A stretch of 64,000 nucleotides of DNA, from assembly GCA_948099385.1 (NCBI GenBank), contig CANUEZ040000116.1:9678001-9742000 (forward strand), read 5' to 3'. Below are positions 1 through 13,294 of the stretch, in pieces. Numbering within the stretch: the first letter of the stretch is position 1; the number at the start of each line of letters is the position of its first letter. The stretch is from Fasciola hepatica (lineage: Eukaryota; Platyhelminthes; Trematoda; Plagiorchiida; Fasciolidae). The notes beneath the pieces are model-generated. The model made no database searches and was not told the origin of the DNA. It saw nothing but the letters and a program-made list of their open reading frames with translations. The position numbers and the translations under genes are program-made.

Positions 1-17
1 TGCTAGTTCCTATTCAG

Positions 18-500
18 CAGACGACATGATTGTGATTGACGTCACTCAGTACGAGTTTCATGACGCAGCGCAATACCTGACCGATGTACGTCAGTTCAAG
101 CCGCCCAGTCCCGATCTACCATGTCGATATCGATTTCGGGAAGATGTGGAAACCAGTGCTCTTTTGGCTGATTACGTTATTGTTGGTTGGCCTAGACAAG
201 CATTTCGACGACGTTACGGCCCATTGTACAATATCAGTTTGTTAGTTACCAATGTGTTAAAACAGTCGCGCAGACCAACTCGAGCTATATTCCCCATCCG
301 CATAGGGCATCTGCTTCGTGTGGGTCAATTCAGTGTGCTTCCGGATCCCGGGCGATGCTGGTTGAATGTCCAACCGGGCAGAGCATATATGTTTTTTATT
401 CGTCAACCAGACTGGTCCGGATTCTGTCAAATATCTCAATTACCGGTGGAGTACTCTGAGGCTGCCTATGAAAGGGTTATGAATGTACTAACTCACGGAA
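18..500 (+). CDS. Internal exon of a neuregulin-like gene: N-terminal kringle-like/NTR-like domain
   Basis: This is an internal exon of a probably secreted or membrane-anchored growth factor. The frame is open from base 2 through 500. Numbering codons from the ATG at 26, hydrophobic strands around residues 46-54 and 69-77 precede a Cys at about 111, then an aromatic strand with YMFF and a Pro-Asp pair (about 120-128), then another Cys. This order resembles the segment before the Ig domain in GGF2/type II neuregulin, which has a Cys, then RYIFF, then EPD. The exon is bounded by a pyrimidine-rich CAGCAG acceptor (bases 15-20) and a GTAAGT donor at 501. Both ends are phase 1, so it is a symmetric 1-1 exon, as is usual for extracellular modules. 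The ATG at 26 is probably not the start: no signal peptide follows it and the frame stays open upstream. The open frame to 616 runs into the intron. Agrin-type NtA or another NTR-like domain is an alternative. Confidence 0.7.
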
Positions 501-2824
501 GTAAGTCCGGCATATTCAGAGAAACTGACTTTTATTGTCGACTGTTTCAGAGGCAGTATATCTGTTGTATGCTCATTGTTGCTACACAAAGTCTGAAGTA
601 TATTCAACGCTTCTGATGCTTTCAGAGAATAACGGACTTCGGAAATCGTCAAGTAATGCAAGATTTCATTAGCACAGAGTAGGATAAAATTAAATCAGTT
701 TCAGATCAGAATATAAGGAGTACATCATAAAATTAAAGTGTCATTCAAAGCCATCCTTCCCCAAAGCTGTCCCTATTCGTTCTGAGTAACTAGTCTATTC
801 CATTCAGCCATCCTTTTTGTTCAAACTAAGTTGCTTTCTCTTCCACTCCAGTGACTTGAAAAGTTATCTATAATGAAAGCTTACCAAATTATCCGGTTTA
901 TGTGAAGTTTACGCTGCATGGCTCCTGATTAAATATTTGTCTATTCCTCTGTATTTATTAGATAGTACAAACAAACGGTGTTACCATTCACAGTTCCCCA
1001 AGTCCTTCCCACATTTGTAGACGTCGACAACTAAAGGCTGATCTTTTGATTAGCATTCAACTGAGCGCTACGTTTTCCACTTTTATATGCCATGGCCCAT
1101 GCTACTACGTGATCTGGGCTGAGATATCCGCAAAGACATAAAGTAAAACACTTTGGCAAGTGTTTAGTTGTGATCAGTTTCATTTTGGTCGCCAAAAGCT
1201 CGATATCTGATTCCACTTTCAGCTATCTAAACTTCACCCATCTAGTCGAAAAGGAAGTTCTGTGTAGCTCGTCCACTGGTGGTTTTCAGGCTGTACACCG
1301 TGCTTAATTTGAGTAAATGGAAAACTGGCCTGCATTTTTTGCAATCGAAGGTCTACGTATTAAGTCGGAATCGAACCGACAGCATTCTTGCTACCACTCG
1401 TGAACTTTGGAGGCAAGAAAAGCAAGTGGATTTTCCACTATAATTACAAGTCAGGCTTCTTATGCCACACAAGACATCGATCTATCTTCGACTATGTACC
1501 ATGGGTGGGGTAAGCGATCGACACGGTAAACGATGACATTTTCCTGAACTGAGTCTGCCGTAACCCTTTTTTGAGGACAAAAAAATGCCAGCGAATAAAA
1601 GAAGACATCACTGGTTAGCCACTCACCAGCCGCTTCAGCCCGCAACAGCAACAATATCAACTCTTCAGAAATCTGCAGATAGACATTGTGACTGATATTG
1701 ATCACGCTTTGGATGGACAGTGTGTGACCCTAAAGGCAAACGCCGGATCATTTCGTTAACAAAACAGAATAACGGGTTGTCAACTTGTGCAGATACAGAT
1801 CTTTTTACAATTCCGATGCAACGATAACCGAGGCCGGTTAAACCAGTATGAGCAGCGCGAATGTAGACGCACTAGGTTGCGCACACGGATACACAGCTAT
1901 AAGCATATACAAGCTCAAAATCGGCAATTAAAAGGGTACGACGTTTGCATAAACAATGACTTGAAGTTTATCTTGGACGTGATATAACGTGTGGTCATAT
2001 TCGAAGACTGGTCTATGGAGCACGTGTGGGAGTCACATGCGTAACTGCGACAAGTTTTCTAACTAGCCTGACTAACGGTTTATTGTATTTGTTTTTATTG
2101 TGTCATTTATTGTGCCTGTTAATAAAAGTAGGAGGGCCAGTCATTTTCGGCATCATAACTCAGTCCCTTCTGTCTACTTTGTAATCACGAAATTGGATCG
2201 GTAATAACGATCTGTTTTGTGTTGATGCACAGTAATAAGGTTTGGATACATGTATGAGTGAAGATACTTACCCGTTCTATCTAATGGGATCGTTCGTAAT
2301 TACCCACTGATAAAAATATAAAAACCAAACAGGACATCATAGCCTGAGAGTTCTGCGTTGTTTTCATCACAAACGTTATCGGCCATGATAGCGCACTCGC
2401 TCCACATTCTGCAGTTCATCAGGTTTATACGACCTCTAAGTGAAAGCCGTTCTGATTGCTCGGTAAGCTGTGGAAAGGCAAAGGTGTGCGAAGTTCGCCA
2501 ACTGCTTAGTGTGTCTCAGTGGGAACTTAGTATTACCAAAACTTTGGTTTTAACTCTCGTGGTATTCATCCATTCAGTCCGTTATTTTGAAGACTCAACA
2601 TATGCTGCCGTGGCTGAAAAAATGGGCTTAGGCTGAATCAGGAATTTTCGTGGCAGATCGAGCCATCGAAATTCTGTTTGTCATCTCCTAACTTTCTGTT
2701 GAGTCATTCGATAACATTCATTTTTGCAGTATATGATCTACTAACAGAGTGTGACTCATCAACGCAGCAATTATTGCATGCCATGAAACTGACCAAATTG
2801 GATACACAGGTGAGCTGCGGTAAC
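501..2824. other. Intron, mostly unremarkable
   Basis: I see no coding domain here. The only structured item is a T-arm-like motif at 1364-1380. Short open frames on both strands (for example 1460-1705 minus and 2358-2636 plus) have no recognisable motif. Confidence 0.5.
1364..1430 (-). repeat. Possible tRNA-derived relic (T-arm/B box only)
   Basis: Read on the minus strand, 1380-1364 forms a perfect T-arm: a 5-bp GTCGG/CCGAC stem around TTCGATT, which includes a full pol III B-box core. I could not find a matching A box at tRNA spacing upstream. It may be a worn SINE head or a chance match. Confidence 0.3.
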
Positions 2825-2876
2825 TGCTACTACTACTAACACTACCACTACTGCCATCACTGCTGCTACTAATAAT
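2825..2876 (+). repeat. Imperfect CTA/CTG triplet repeat
   Basis: An impure run of CTACTA, CCACTA and CTGCTG triplets grades into AAT triplets. It is a trinucleotide microsatellite. Confidence 0.8.
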
Positions 2877-3205
2877 GATTTAACAATAATACAATTGCTA
2901 CTACAGTAATTTCACTCAACTAGCTTATTTTCATTTCATTTCCAACAATGGATCCAAATAAACAGCATTTGCTTACTTTGGCACCACTCCGATTTTATTA
3001 GTTTCCGAATTCTGGAAACAGCTGAGGCACTGTACGTTTATCACAGAATGAGTGAAATGTGCACGTGGCAGAAAGGGAATGAGGAAACTATAGCTCAGTA
3101 ATGACGAAACATAGGTCATATGGACATACATTAGGAAATACCAGTCCAATTTAACACTGGGGCTTATTTTTTGCTTTGAATACCATTTCCTTTTGTATAC
3201 CGATT

Positions 3206-3282
3206 CTGCTACTACTGTTGCTACTACTAAAGATAATAATAATAATAATATTATTACTAACTCTACTACGAATAATACTGTT
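3206..3282 (+). repeat. Compound CTA / AAT triplet repeat
   Basis: CTG/CTA triplets pass into a pure (AAT)n run and then into impure TTA/CTA/AAT triplets. The low-complexity Leu/Ile open frame over it (3176-3469) is a product of the repeat. Confidence 0.8.
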
Positions 3283-6200
3283 TAGGTCTTTACTATTGAT
3301 AAAGCTAGTACCAAGAACAACGCTATTACTGATGGTTTTCAACTGTCCCACTAACCCTATTGCAAACACGTATCTACCCTCAAATCAGCTCCGTTTATTG
3401 GCTCAGAGCACACGCTTTATATGGGAAAAAGGACCACTGTCACCCATCTTTGCAACAAAGAATAATTGATTTAAACATGCAGTGGGTAACCTTTCTTCTG
3501 GTTGGTTGACTAGTGATACGACCAGTCATAATTTGACAGGAATCATTTCTCGCCCTATCGATCCGCCGTCCTGTCGATCACGAGTCCGCTGGCTCAAGCC
3601 TTGACCTGGATTCTTGCCAAGTGCTGACGTGTTCTCTGCCGTCTATCGAACGATTGGTCAGACCATACCCTCCAAATGATATCATCGTCAACTCTCTAGC
3701 TGACCACGGAAAACTTTTAATCTTTAGGATTTAATCGCTGTGTAACAGAAAACATCGGATGCCAGTAACAAAGAAACAGTTCGTTAAATTGTTTGGGTTG
3801 AGAATCAGTTCATTCACAGACTTTTTGGATACTCGGACGGTTGCCTTTAAGGACTCAAAGTCCTCCACGCCGGGTTGCAGTCTCATGTTTTATGGTTCTT
3901 TACTGCTGATGGTTCACTTCATCCATGATGTCCCACTGTCAAAATGCATTCACGAGTTCACAAAGGTTTCGCTGATACCTCGAGATAAATCACTTCGAAA
4001 AGCTGTAAATACACAACTAATAAAATCGGTCCCAATTAACCTTGCGTTAGTTGGATCATATCAATACAACATCATGCTGCTATTTACAAGTCACTTGATA
4101 TTTTCACAGTTTGTGACATACCGTATGTTAATAACTATTTTGTTTTATTGGGTAGTCTGCGTGACTTTTATCTAGAAGCTGATTCCGTTATTCCAATCGA
4201 CTCCTTAGAGATCACACTCCTTAGAGTATACTCACTTATACCGATTTGATTCATTGAGACCAAATCAGTATAGTTTTCTGCCAAATGAATTTTCCCGCAA
4301 TGGGCTCACACATTTCCTCGTTTGTTTTCTGAATGAAACTCTTAGTATATTCAGCGTTCCGAAGAGTTTCGTATAACGCCGTTGTTCGTTTGCGACCGCT
4401 GAGCATGGCATTTACCACTGAATAGTTTCATCAGTAGTCAGGGTGACATCATCTATGCTTAGTCACGGTGTCACAGTGATTGGTAACGAAAAGTCTTCAA
4501 TTCGAGCTGTGAAAATCTTCCTTAAGTCGTTGAAAAATAATTTAGACAAAAGTGTTCACTGTTGGCTAATATTTACGTGAATGAAAGATACAATTATCGA
4601 TCTGTATCTGCCTGATTACTGACGGAAATGAGTCGACAAACTAGCAAGAGGCTGAAAAAAGGATACCAAAACTTTCAAAGCATTCATGCCATTACTATCG
4701 TATTTTGACAGGGATGTTTGCGCGTAATGCCCCTGATGTACCTCGAAAAATAGTTCTAAAGGATTTTTGCAAAATTGGTTTTGTAGGCGGAAAGTGCGTG
4801 TGTATGTTTGTGACAGTGCGCCGAGTCAACCATCGCAGAAAATAGATGAGTTCCAGCGCAGTTAGCCAAGTGGTCCCACTCGTTTTGGATGTGTGCTCTA
4901 GAAGAGCCAGAAAAAGCACATTTTACAACAGTCCACTAGTCAGATAATGATGGATGATTTTGCCTGTTTCATCGGGCCAGTCCCGGTGAATTTTTCTCCT
5001 TTATTCAAGTTGATGAAAAGAGAAATAACATCCACATTGACTAAGATTCACAAGCACCAAAATGTGTGTGGACCTATAGTCTCAGGAGAGAAATACTGTG
5101 CGATTCCAAGTCTTACTCAAACAAATTATGGTCCTCATTTTATCAAAAAAGACAGCTTCGTAAGAGTGATAAATTGACCACGCTTATGTGTTTTGCTACA
5201 GATTGCGTCGACGCCTCAGTTTCACTACCCACGCTTGATAATAGCATTTCCTCTTTTCACTAATGCTAGAATCCTCGATGCTTTTGTAATGCAACGTATG
5301 TACACAGTGCTATACTGAAGAACGAGATTCGCGTAAAATATCGGGTAACGGATCGGCCGATGCAGTGGTTGTTTTTAAAGACAGGGTATTATCATAATTT
5401 CATTTGAAAAGTACACGAAAGATTAACGCCATTTGGTAGACAGAAATAAAATACGAGTGGCACGCAATGGCTGAGTACCACGGGAAGAAAAGGAAACAAT
5501 TTTTTGTACTTCTATCTACTAATGACTAGAATGACTTACAGAGCACATCTAGGAAACCTGGTATTCACAACATTGCCAGATTTTATGGCTGATCTTTCCC
5601 CGACTTTCCTTGAAGTGACAAGTTTCCCTTGTCTCTCCGATTACGTCAACCTTATCAAGCACAATTTACTTCAGGAATCTATCTAAAGCCAATCGGGAAG
5701 TTGACTAACTAGCGCCACTTGTTCAGACTTATTTGTGTCAATTATTCTACGATTCCATCCATACCTGAGCCACAACGATTTTAATAAGTAAAAGTTGCAT
5801 GCCAACAGTATTATGCAGCCACATTTCTGGGCACGGAAAAAGCATGGCTGTTTACAAAGTGGCCATTTATTGTCAGAGATTTTATATGTATTCCTACAGT
5901 GGTGAGGCATTCCACAACACTAACGCCGTAATTCGTTCTAGGGTAGCTCATTCAATACATCTGTAGCCCATACAACAGAACTGCCTAAGCAATGGAGTGC
6001 TTTCATCTAGCTCAGCAGTTTATCATCCGCTGTAAAGCATGCTGTCTGAAAAGAAAACTCCCAAAGTGACAGCTCGCACTACTGCGATTTTCTACTGGTT
6101 TGGCTGTATAACAGCACCGAGAAGCGTTCGCTATTCGGCCCGGAAATCCAATAAGCTTTTGAAAAATTTCTACCCGCTTTTTGACTGATGTTATTCCTCA

Positions 6201-6742
6201 AATACAAATCAAATTTTGGGAAGACGTCATATTATAAAACAGCAATGGAAACTGACCTCATCGGTCAGGTAAGATAACTGTGGGGCTAAAAGGGGTCTTG
6301 TCTCGTAATCAGTCCAAAATTCGTCGGATAGTAGAGAAGAATCGATTTCCAGGATTCAAAGGCTCTGATTTTAAGTCAACATATGGCAGCAAAACTTCGT
6401 AAGTGATAATCAGGATAGTGAAAATAAACAAGGATCTACCACGCGAGATTCACGGTGGGTGATTAGTTCGATTCCCAAATCGCGGTGTCAACGGATGAAG
6501 ACTAAAATTAGCGAACAAATACTGACAATGGAGATAATCTTGAATCAGTAGCCATGACCCAATATCACTAGGGTTTCGTGATTGGTAGTGAAATATATTG
6601 ATCCGAACTAATTTTGACCCCGACAGCAATATACGGTATTAAACAATACAAGTGGTTGAAATCTCAATTTCTATTTTCAAGCAGAATAGGTATGATCATC
6701 TCAGCAACTTGACATCTATTGTGATACGGACAGAAATGCAAG

Positions 6743-6743
<1 letters not shown>
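3283..6743. other. Intron, no recognisable gene
   Basis: The 138-codon open frame at 3759-4175 has no domain, no flanking splice signal that fits the gene, and ends in a hydrophobic low-complexity stretch. A small hairpin at 4237-4273 is the only other local structure noticed. Confidence 0.45.

Positions 6744-6784
<41 letters not shown>
6744..6784. repeat. (TA)n microsatellite, about 20 units
   Basis: An uninterrupted run of about 41 bases of alternating T and A. It is self-complementary, could extrude as a cruciform and is likely length-polymorphic. Confidence 0.95.
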
Positions 6785-6786
<2 letters not shown>

Positions 6787-9700
6787 CAGTATTTATGTCA
6801 GTGTGAAACCACTAGGACTCCTTTTAACTGTCAATCACGTGAGTTCTCCGAAAAAACACTTATTACATTTTTGTGAACTCCTGTATTCCTGATACATAAA
6901 TTGACAATTATTATTACGAATAACAGCTATTACATTCAAAATTATAGTCAATCAGCTTAACAGTATGGGATTAAAATTGATTATAAATTGATTTATCATG
7001 AAATATCCACGCTGGCATCCCAACTGGAAACCCAGGAAGAAAAGTGCAGCTCTTTCACTCTCGTGGATAATCATCAGCACGGTACATTCACAGAGCTCCC
7101 ACAGGGACTCAAACCCGGTGTGTAAAATTACGAGACGAATATCTGCATGGGGAAAGGTCCCACAAAACAATAAGTTCGCAAATGTTTCTCCATTTCAAAA
7201 CCTCTAAATGTGACACTTTATGAAGGCGGTTATTTTAGCTGAACAACATATCTCCATCGTACAATTACTGTTTATGATTGGATACTAATGGTAATCTTCT
7301 TTATTGCAACTGGTGACGGAAATATTTGTCAGTAGCCATCATAACATGCTTGCTGACAAACAAAAAAGTGATAGTTTTCAACCTTGAGAACAATCTTTTG
7401 GACAAAATATGATTCTAATCTGGACTGAAATATCATAGGACTCGTATAAGAAGAGGTACTGTGTCCAGTCAACCAATTCTCGTGAGGCTGTACGGCTTAT
7501 CGTCATCCTGGTCTGCTTGTTCAGTTTTCATAAGAATCAAAAGGTGTTTGCCTAATTTGTGGACGGTTGATATAATATATCTAAGTAATATTCTTTAAAA
7601 AATAGTAATATACCGGAGAGTGGATTAGTTGTAGATTCTAACTTGTCATTTGTACTAAACCAAGTACACGAGCTCTTTTACTGATAGGATAAAGCTCTTT
7701 CGCAGTCGTGGACAAGTAGTTAAGTCTAGATATAAAAAATGTGACTAGGCAAAAAAGGTCCTTTATTGGTAGGTAAAAGTAATAATGAGTGGGCAGGATA
7801 GAATATTATAAAAATCCTCACTGTAAAAGATGAGAGCTGTGTCACATACTGATAAGCTGCCCTCATCTTCCTCTACTACTTAAATTTGAGTCTTTCGGCC
7901 CCAAAAGGATTGGATTAGTGCCTCATAGCCATAATCTAGAAACTGCCTTCTCACTTAAAAGGATTTGAGCTGATTAAAGTGGCTAGCAAAACATCGCAGG
8001 GGAGAGATTTTGAGGTTAAAATCTCAGCTTTTACTTTCGTTTCTTGGTACGCTGTCTCTTCTGGTTTTTTGTTCTATATCCAACCTAAATGCCCCAATAC
8101 GTTAGGGTCGAATAAAAAAAGAGCATGCTTTTGGAGGGAAATGTGTGGTTTTTTTGTAGAGAATCGTGACCAGAAAAGCAACCTGACACTCCACCCTGAC
8201 ACCTAGAACATTTGAAGCAGATTATTTTATTCGAAAAGTTGATTCTAAATCGGGCCAATAATGTCCGATGAATCTGAGTATCAATAAGTGGAATACGGGG
8301 AACTTATGTTTGGACACAATAGTAAATTTTAAATGGAATTTTATTGGATAGTTCTCAACAGTTTTGATTCGCAGCATTATTTTTGCTGAGCGTGATACTT
8401 TTCACATACTCTTGATCTTCCAGTTTGATGCGTAAGTACCAAGCGACTCCACAACGGCTGAAGTGAATTCACTATCGGAATTGTTAGGCAACAAAGTTAT
8501 TGCGTACGCAAAATCCCCTACCGCCAAATTATTATTTTGTGGAATCCGTATTTGTTCTGTGAATTCCAAAGGTGTAAAATCATTAAAAACTAAGTGTTTG
8601 TTTTGGTTTTCATGTTTTCATGACCTGTTTACGTACAAAGGAGGGTAGTAGAAAATATATACCTCTTTCCGAAAGTTTACAATTGTCATTGGTATTTTTC
8701 CCCTTCTCTACGGACAGTTTCCTTATTTATTACGTCTTTTGCGAGTGAAGAGGGATCTATCGTAAAAGACGACGGGCTAGCTTTAGCATGCAAGTATGGT
8801 GGACCGCATAACATCTTTTATCTCCAGGTTATTCGTGAATTCCTACTCATCAGTGTTTTACCAGTGGGAAACGCTGGCAAATAAGAGAACCTCCTAGTTC
8901 AAATAACTGAGTATTTTACTGTTATCTACTGATTCAGTCTGATGTTTCAGAGACTGACTTGGAAGATTACCAAACAAAATTAAGGAAAATGAGGTTTGTG
9001 GGTATCACTTTTGCCAAGTCACATTTTGTGCCTTGAGGAACGGATTACCACTTATTGATAGATGCTGAAAAGACATAAAGGGTTCTGCCTTATCTGACTT
9101 GGTACCGGTCAATTCCACTTTTGAACTTCATCCGAACGACTCGCAAAATAGAAAGACTTTCGGGTAGAGAACCGTCACGGACGACGTTTACTGTCAAGAA
9201 TCGATATCATGATATTACTGGGTGCGCAGAACATTCTCAATAAGTTTTGAGGCTGCACACTGGATGCAATCCAAAAATGCCAATCTGTATCATTCGGTTT
9301 ACGCTGCGGCATCTGATGCTCGAAGTAAAGAGTTCTAAAACTTACGACGACTGAAAAAATATTTTTTTAACTGTTAATCTTCCGCACCTATCTACACTCG
9401 AATAAAGGTCTCATTGTCGTGCTGTGAACAAAATACGGGAAATTTATTATGCTACAAAAAACAACTGCACTACCATCAATTATGTGCCTAGAATTCTACA
9501 ATACAAATAAAAGACTTAGCACACTATAAAAGGGAAAAAGTTTACACGGAATAGCAATATCAGCTTTTCCAATGGGTAATGCAATATACCTAGAAGGGTT
9601 TGCAGAAATGAGGCTTCTGGTCAGATTCTACTTACAGTCAACTAGTACGAATATAAAACGCACGCTTTCAGTAATGAAACTCCAAATAAGTCTAACCTTT

Positions 9701-9957
9701 GCGGCTGAAACATTAACACCGATAATTTGAAGAACACTGGTGGCATTTACGATATTGTTTTTTATTTCACCAAAGTGCATCTAAGTTATCAATGTGCATG
9801 CATGTCAGCCGTGCACAGTTCTATCAGCAAAACTAACTGAGCAAGTCTAAACTCGAGTTCAACCCGAACGCAAACGGTCTTAAGCGCTTTTACTAACTTA
9901 TCCAGGTTATGATTCAGGCATGAAATATTGAGTCATTTCGGCTACATTCTTCAAAAC
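6785..9957. other. Intron, no recognisable gene
   Basis: Only short open frames without motifs occur on either strand. No transposon protein or tRNA-like element is visible. Confidence 0.5.
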
Positions 9958-10029
9958 CTTGCAAGTTGGAATTAAACCGGCGATAATCCGCTCACCAAGC
10001 AGATGCTCTCCCAGCTGAGCTATCACTGT
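9958..10029 (-). repeat. tRNA-Thr(GGT)-like pseudogene or SINE head
   Basis: The minus strand has a perfect A box (TAGCTCAGCTGG, 10022-10011) and a B-box-like GGTTTAATTCC (9978-9968), spaced 55 nt end to end as in a standard tRNA. The D stem (GCTC/GAGC) pairs fully. The anticodon stem (TCTGC/GCGGA) pairs with one wobble around the loop TTGGTGA, giving anticodon GGT. The acceptor stem does not pair and the T stem is only partly paired, so it is not a working tRNA gene. A tRNA-derived SINE head or a tRNA pseudogene fits. Confidence 0.55.
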
Positions 10030-11521
10030 ACGACCAGTCGAGTGCGAAAAAGCAAGTGAATATTCAGTGGTGCGAAAACCATTAGTATAATTAACGGGAA
10101 ACTGTTCTGGTTTTGGTCACCGGACTAGCCTCGTCAGTTACTTCTATTATCTAAGTTCCAGGCTTCTCGTGCAGGTAAGCACACTCCGCGAATTCCCCAA
10201 ACCGTTTATCAAAGTTACCATGTATCAGTCTTAGAGACTGATCTATATATTGCTATGGGTACAGGTGTTTCTTTCAAGGTGACGCTTTCGCATATATGGG
10301 AATTTCAACAACTCCGAACAAGATGTAGAAGTAACGATCCTTTTTGTGGGCATCCTGCTAAAACCTTGATCACAGCAAACAAATTACTAGCATACAAGGC
10401 AAGGGAATAATAGGAAAAATCTTAAAAATACTATATCCAATAAAGAGTTAACATGTGGTAATTATTCATTCCTAATCAGAAATTTCACGTAAGGTGAAGA
10501 CAAATGATCATCTTTGTCAAAACTTTGGTGCAACACTTCGGATGGATGGGTAATCCTAAGTGATTGGATCTGTTTGGTTTGTGCATTAGGATGAGTTGGA
10601 GAAATACTCTACAGTATCGCTTGAAACAGTCAACAACGATCTATACAATGGCCCTCAAGGCAACATTCTGGAGCACATTTTGGGGTTAGGCTGCTCCGTG
10701 GTCAAGTTATCGCATGCTGATCCGCGACATTCCGAGTTGGTCATGGGGATAGGTTGTCCCCTCACGTTCCACTTCTGATTTTGCATTTTGACGGATCAGA
10801 TTAAAAAACGACGCTCCAAACAGAACGGTTTTATATGTATAAGTACACAGTGACACTGTAAAACATTCAATAAAAACACACACATACGCTGACCATGTCA
10901 CCTCGCCAGGTGATGAAATGCTTGCGATCTGAACGCCAAGCTCACTGATAAGAACATCATGGCACACTGAAATATTTATTATGCAGCTGTCAGTTACTGA
11001 AGTTCTGTAAATCTAGCTAGACAGTTCATTTTTATTTTCTACTCAAAGCTTATAGTTGATACGAAGTGCTTACCGGTTTACACCCCAAAACCGTACTACA
11101 ATATAATCCGTATGAGCATCCAAAGAACAAAATCGTGTTAACTAGGGAATCACACTTGGACCGGCTAACATGTGTTTGCTTAGTGTAACTCATGTACCGA
11201 GTCAGCGTGCATACTTGACTGACGGTTTCTGAAAAGATAGATAGATTATGGGTCGAAACTGTTAATGAATAGCATCTCTTTTTGTGAAGTGCATCAGACG
11301 AATTTTTCTTTTCGACTGTTCCCATCAACCATAATATAACAAAGAAGCCTGAAGTTATCTACACATCAAATCTTGCGCCATGATATGTGGTGCATTATTC
11401 TGATAATTACCTGTCTACACATCGACTACTGTGGCCGAAAGACACAGATTTAACTGGTAATGGTATCGTGGACAAAATACCTAGACTGCCTACCACAAAT
11501 CAGCAAACAGGTTGCATCCTG
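10030..11521. other. Intron, no recognisable gene
   Basis: The overlapping short open frames at 10596-10967 and 11050-11328 carry no motif. I see nothing else. Confidence 0.5.
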
Positions 11522-11690
11522 GCCGGCGGTGGTCAAAAGGTTATCACGGTGGACTTTGGACATTAGAGACTCGGGTTCGAGTCCTGCCACGGCCCGTCAG
11601 TTTCCCGTTCTAGCAGCCTTTCATTGGCTGCGGCCTCTTTCCTGAGTTGATGCGTCTTGCTGTATGATAATTATAAAAGGAAATAAAAGG
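11522..11690 (+). repeat. tRNA-derived SINE, copy 1
   Basis: A 72-nt tRNA-like head (11522-11593) has a GTGGTCAAAAGG A-box region, a perfect GGTTCGAGTCC B box, and acceptor ends GCCGGCG/CCACGGC that pair at 5 of 7 positions. A tRNA-unrelated body of about 80 nt follows, with the segment GCCTTTCATTGGCTGCGG, then an A-rich tail with AAATAAAAG. The same body and tail recur in diverged form at 49204-49356, which shows that this is a dispersed family and not a lone tRNA pseudogene. Confidence 0.65.
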
Positions 11691-13101
11691 TGCTATTCAG
11701 AGAGAGTAGATTTGTAGTAACTTCGAACCACTAGCTTGAACGGAATGTGAATACAGACTAAAATAATACCAAAGGGGACTGCTTATTTTTCGCCGTTACG
11801 ACATGTTAGGTATAGCAAGAGAAGGATCATGTTTGGGCTCAGTTAAAGGTTATCAGTCACTTTTTCAAAGCCAGTGTTTACCGCCTTCTTACTCAGTTGT
11901 TCGAATTCTATGTGATAACTAAGTATGTTAAAAACTCGAACCAATTCACACGTGTGATTATCATATAAAGATCGTCTCTTTTTGAATGTTCGAACCGTAA
12001 AACAGGGAATACACGCAACGTGATGCACGTCGTCCTTTACCCTGGCAAATCTGATGATATTCAAGATAGTATCAATGAGGAACATAAATGATCCGTATGA
12101 AGTCACTTCTTGTGATGAGCTACATTTCCAAAGGTTAATTTTATCTGACTCACTACCTGAAGTCTATCACTGTTTGAAACATGCATAAGAAACCACTGTT
12201 ATACTTCGTTTGTATATATATATAACCGGTTCATTTGACATTACAGTTTGTCTACTTTATTTATAGTTTCTTTTTCTGTACATTAATTTTATAAAGAACC
12301 ACAGGTTATTGCAAAAATCACCTAGATGAGTGATGTCGGATCAACTTCTGCAATTCACTTCAAGTTCCGTATTCTGTTTTATTGATGACCATGGCATGAA
12401 ATCCATTTTGACTTAAAAAAGACGGTAACAACTGGACTCGTATGGTTTACGAACCTTACTGTTTACGCTATTTTGCTTCATTATCTTGAACTCTAAAGCT
12501 TTAGCTCCCAGTGTTTGACATAGCGACTGACTGCACTAAAAGCACTAATCTAATTTATATTTCTCAAAAGGTAACTTTTTGCCTCACAAGTTAATTAAAT
12601 CAGTTGCAAATGACTTTTAAGATTAGCTTAAATAAACTCCTCTATCGCAAAAGCACGCCTTATGCTTCAGATTATAATACTGTACATCACTTGATGTCAT
12701 TTGTCTGATTGGTTCTCTTGGTAACTGACCTTGATTATTCATTCCCTGGGAATAAAATCAACCACCTTCTGAATGTGTGCTTTTTACTTATTGCATACCT
12801 TATTTGGACAGGTTTATCCATCTTACCTTAGTTTATTTCTCTTTGCGGTTATTGTTCCCTTGCCAGATTGCTTCGACCACGTTTTTTCCCACACAGCTTA
12901 GAATTTTACCGCATCAATGAAAATTATCAATATAATTTTATAAAACATTCACTTTGCTTTCGCATTGGATTAAACCTGTCATGGGGATCAGAGCAAGAAG
13001 GTCATCCTATAATATGCGGTCGCCGCAGGGATAGAGAGCCAATGACTTCATGGAGTCACTTAGAGGCCTTTATTAGTGAATTGATGAATACACTTTTAAT
13101 A
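11691..13101. other. Intron, no recognisable gene
   Basis: It contains a short (TA)n run near 12212-12224 and otherwise nothing structured. Confidence 0.5.
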
Positions 13102-13294
13102 TTTACATATACATATGTATATATACGGATATACATATATATATATATACTTACAGGCGCACATGCATGCATACATACTTACAAGTATACACCACGCAGG
13201 CATTCACTCACAAACTATATACATACATGCAAACATAAGCACATACTTATACGAACAGACACATGCACAAATGCAAACATGCATACAAACATGA
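13102..13294. repeat. TA/CATA-rich simple-sequence region
   Basis: An impure TATA/CATA tract passes into spaced ACATAC and CATGCA words. The open frame 12868-13344 crosses it and its repetitive Tyr/Ile/His/Thr tail reflects the repeat, not a protein. Confidence 0.75.

Noticed and set aside
501..616. Open frame continuing after the first exon to a stop at 616
   Set aside because: It starts with a perfect GTAAGT donor, loses domain similarity at that point, and the phase at 500 matches the Ig exon. It is best read as intron.
3759..4175. 138-codon plus-strand open frame
   Set aside because: No motif, low-complexity hydrophobic end and no splice or promoter context. This length is expected by chance in a 64-kb AT-rich sequence.
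6464..6475. B-box-like AGTTCGATTCCC
   Set aside because: No A box at tRNA spacing and no paired arms. A single motif of this size is expected by chance.
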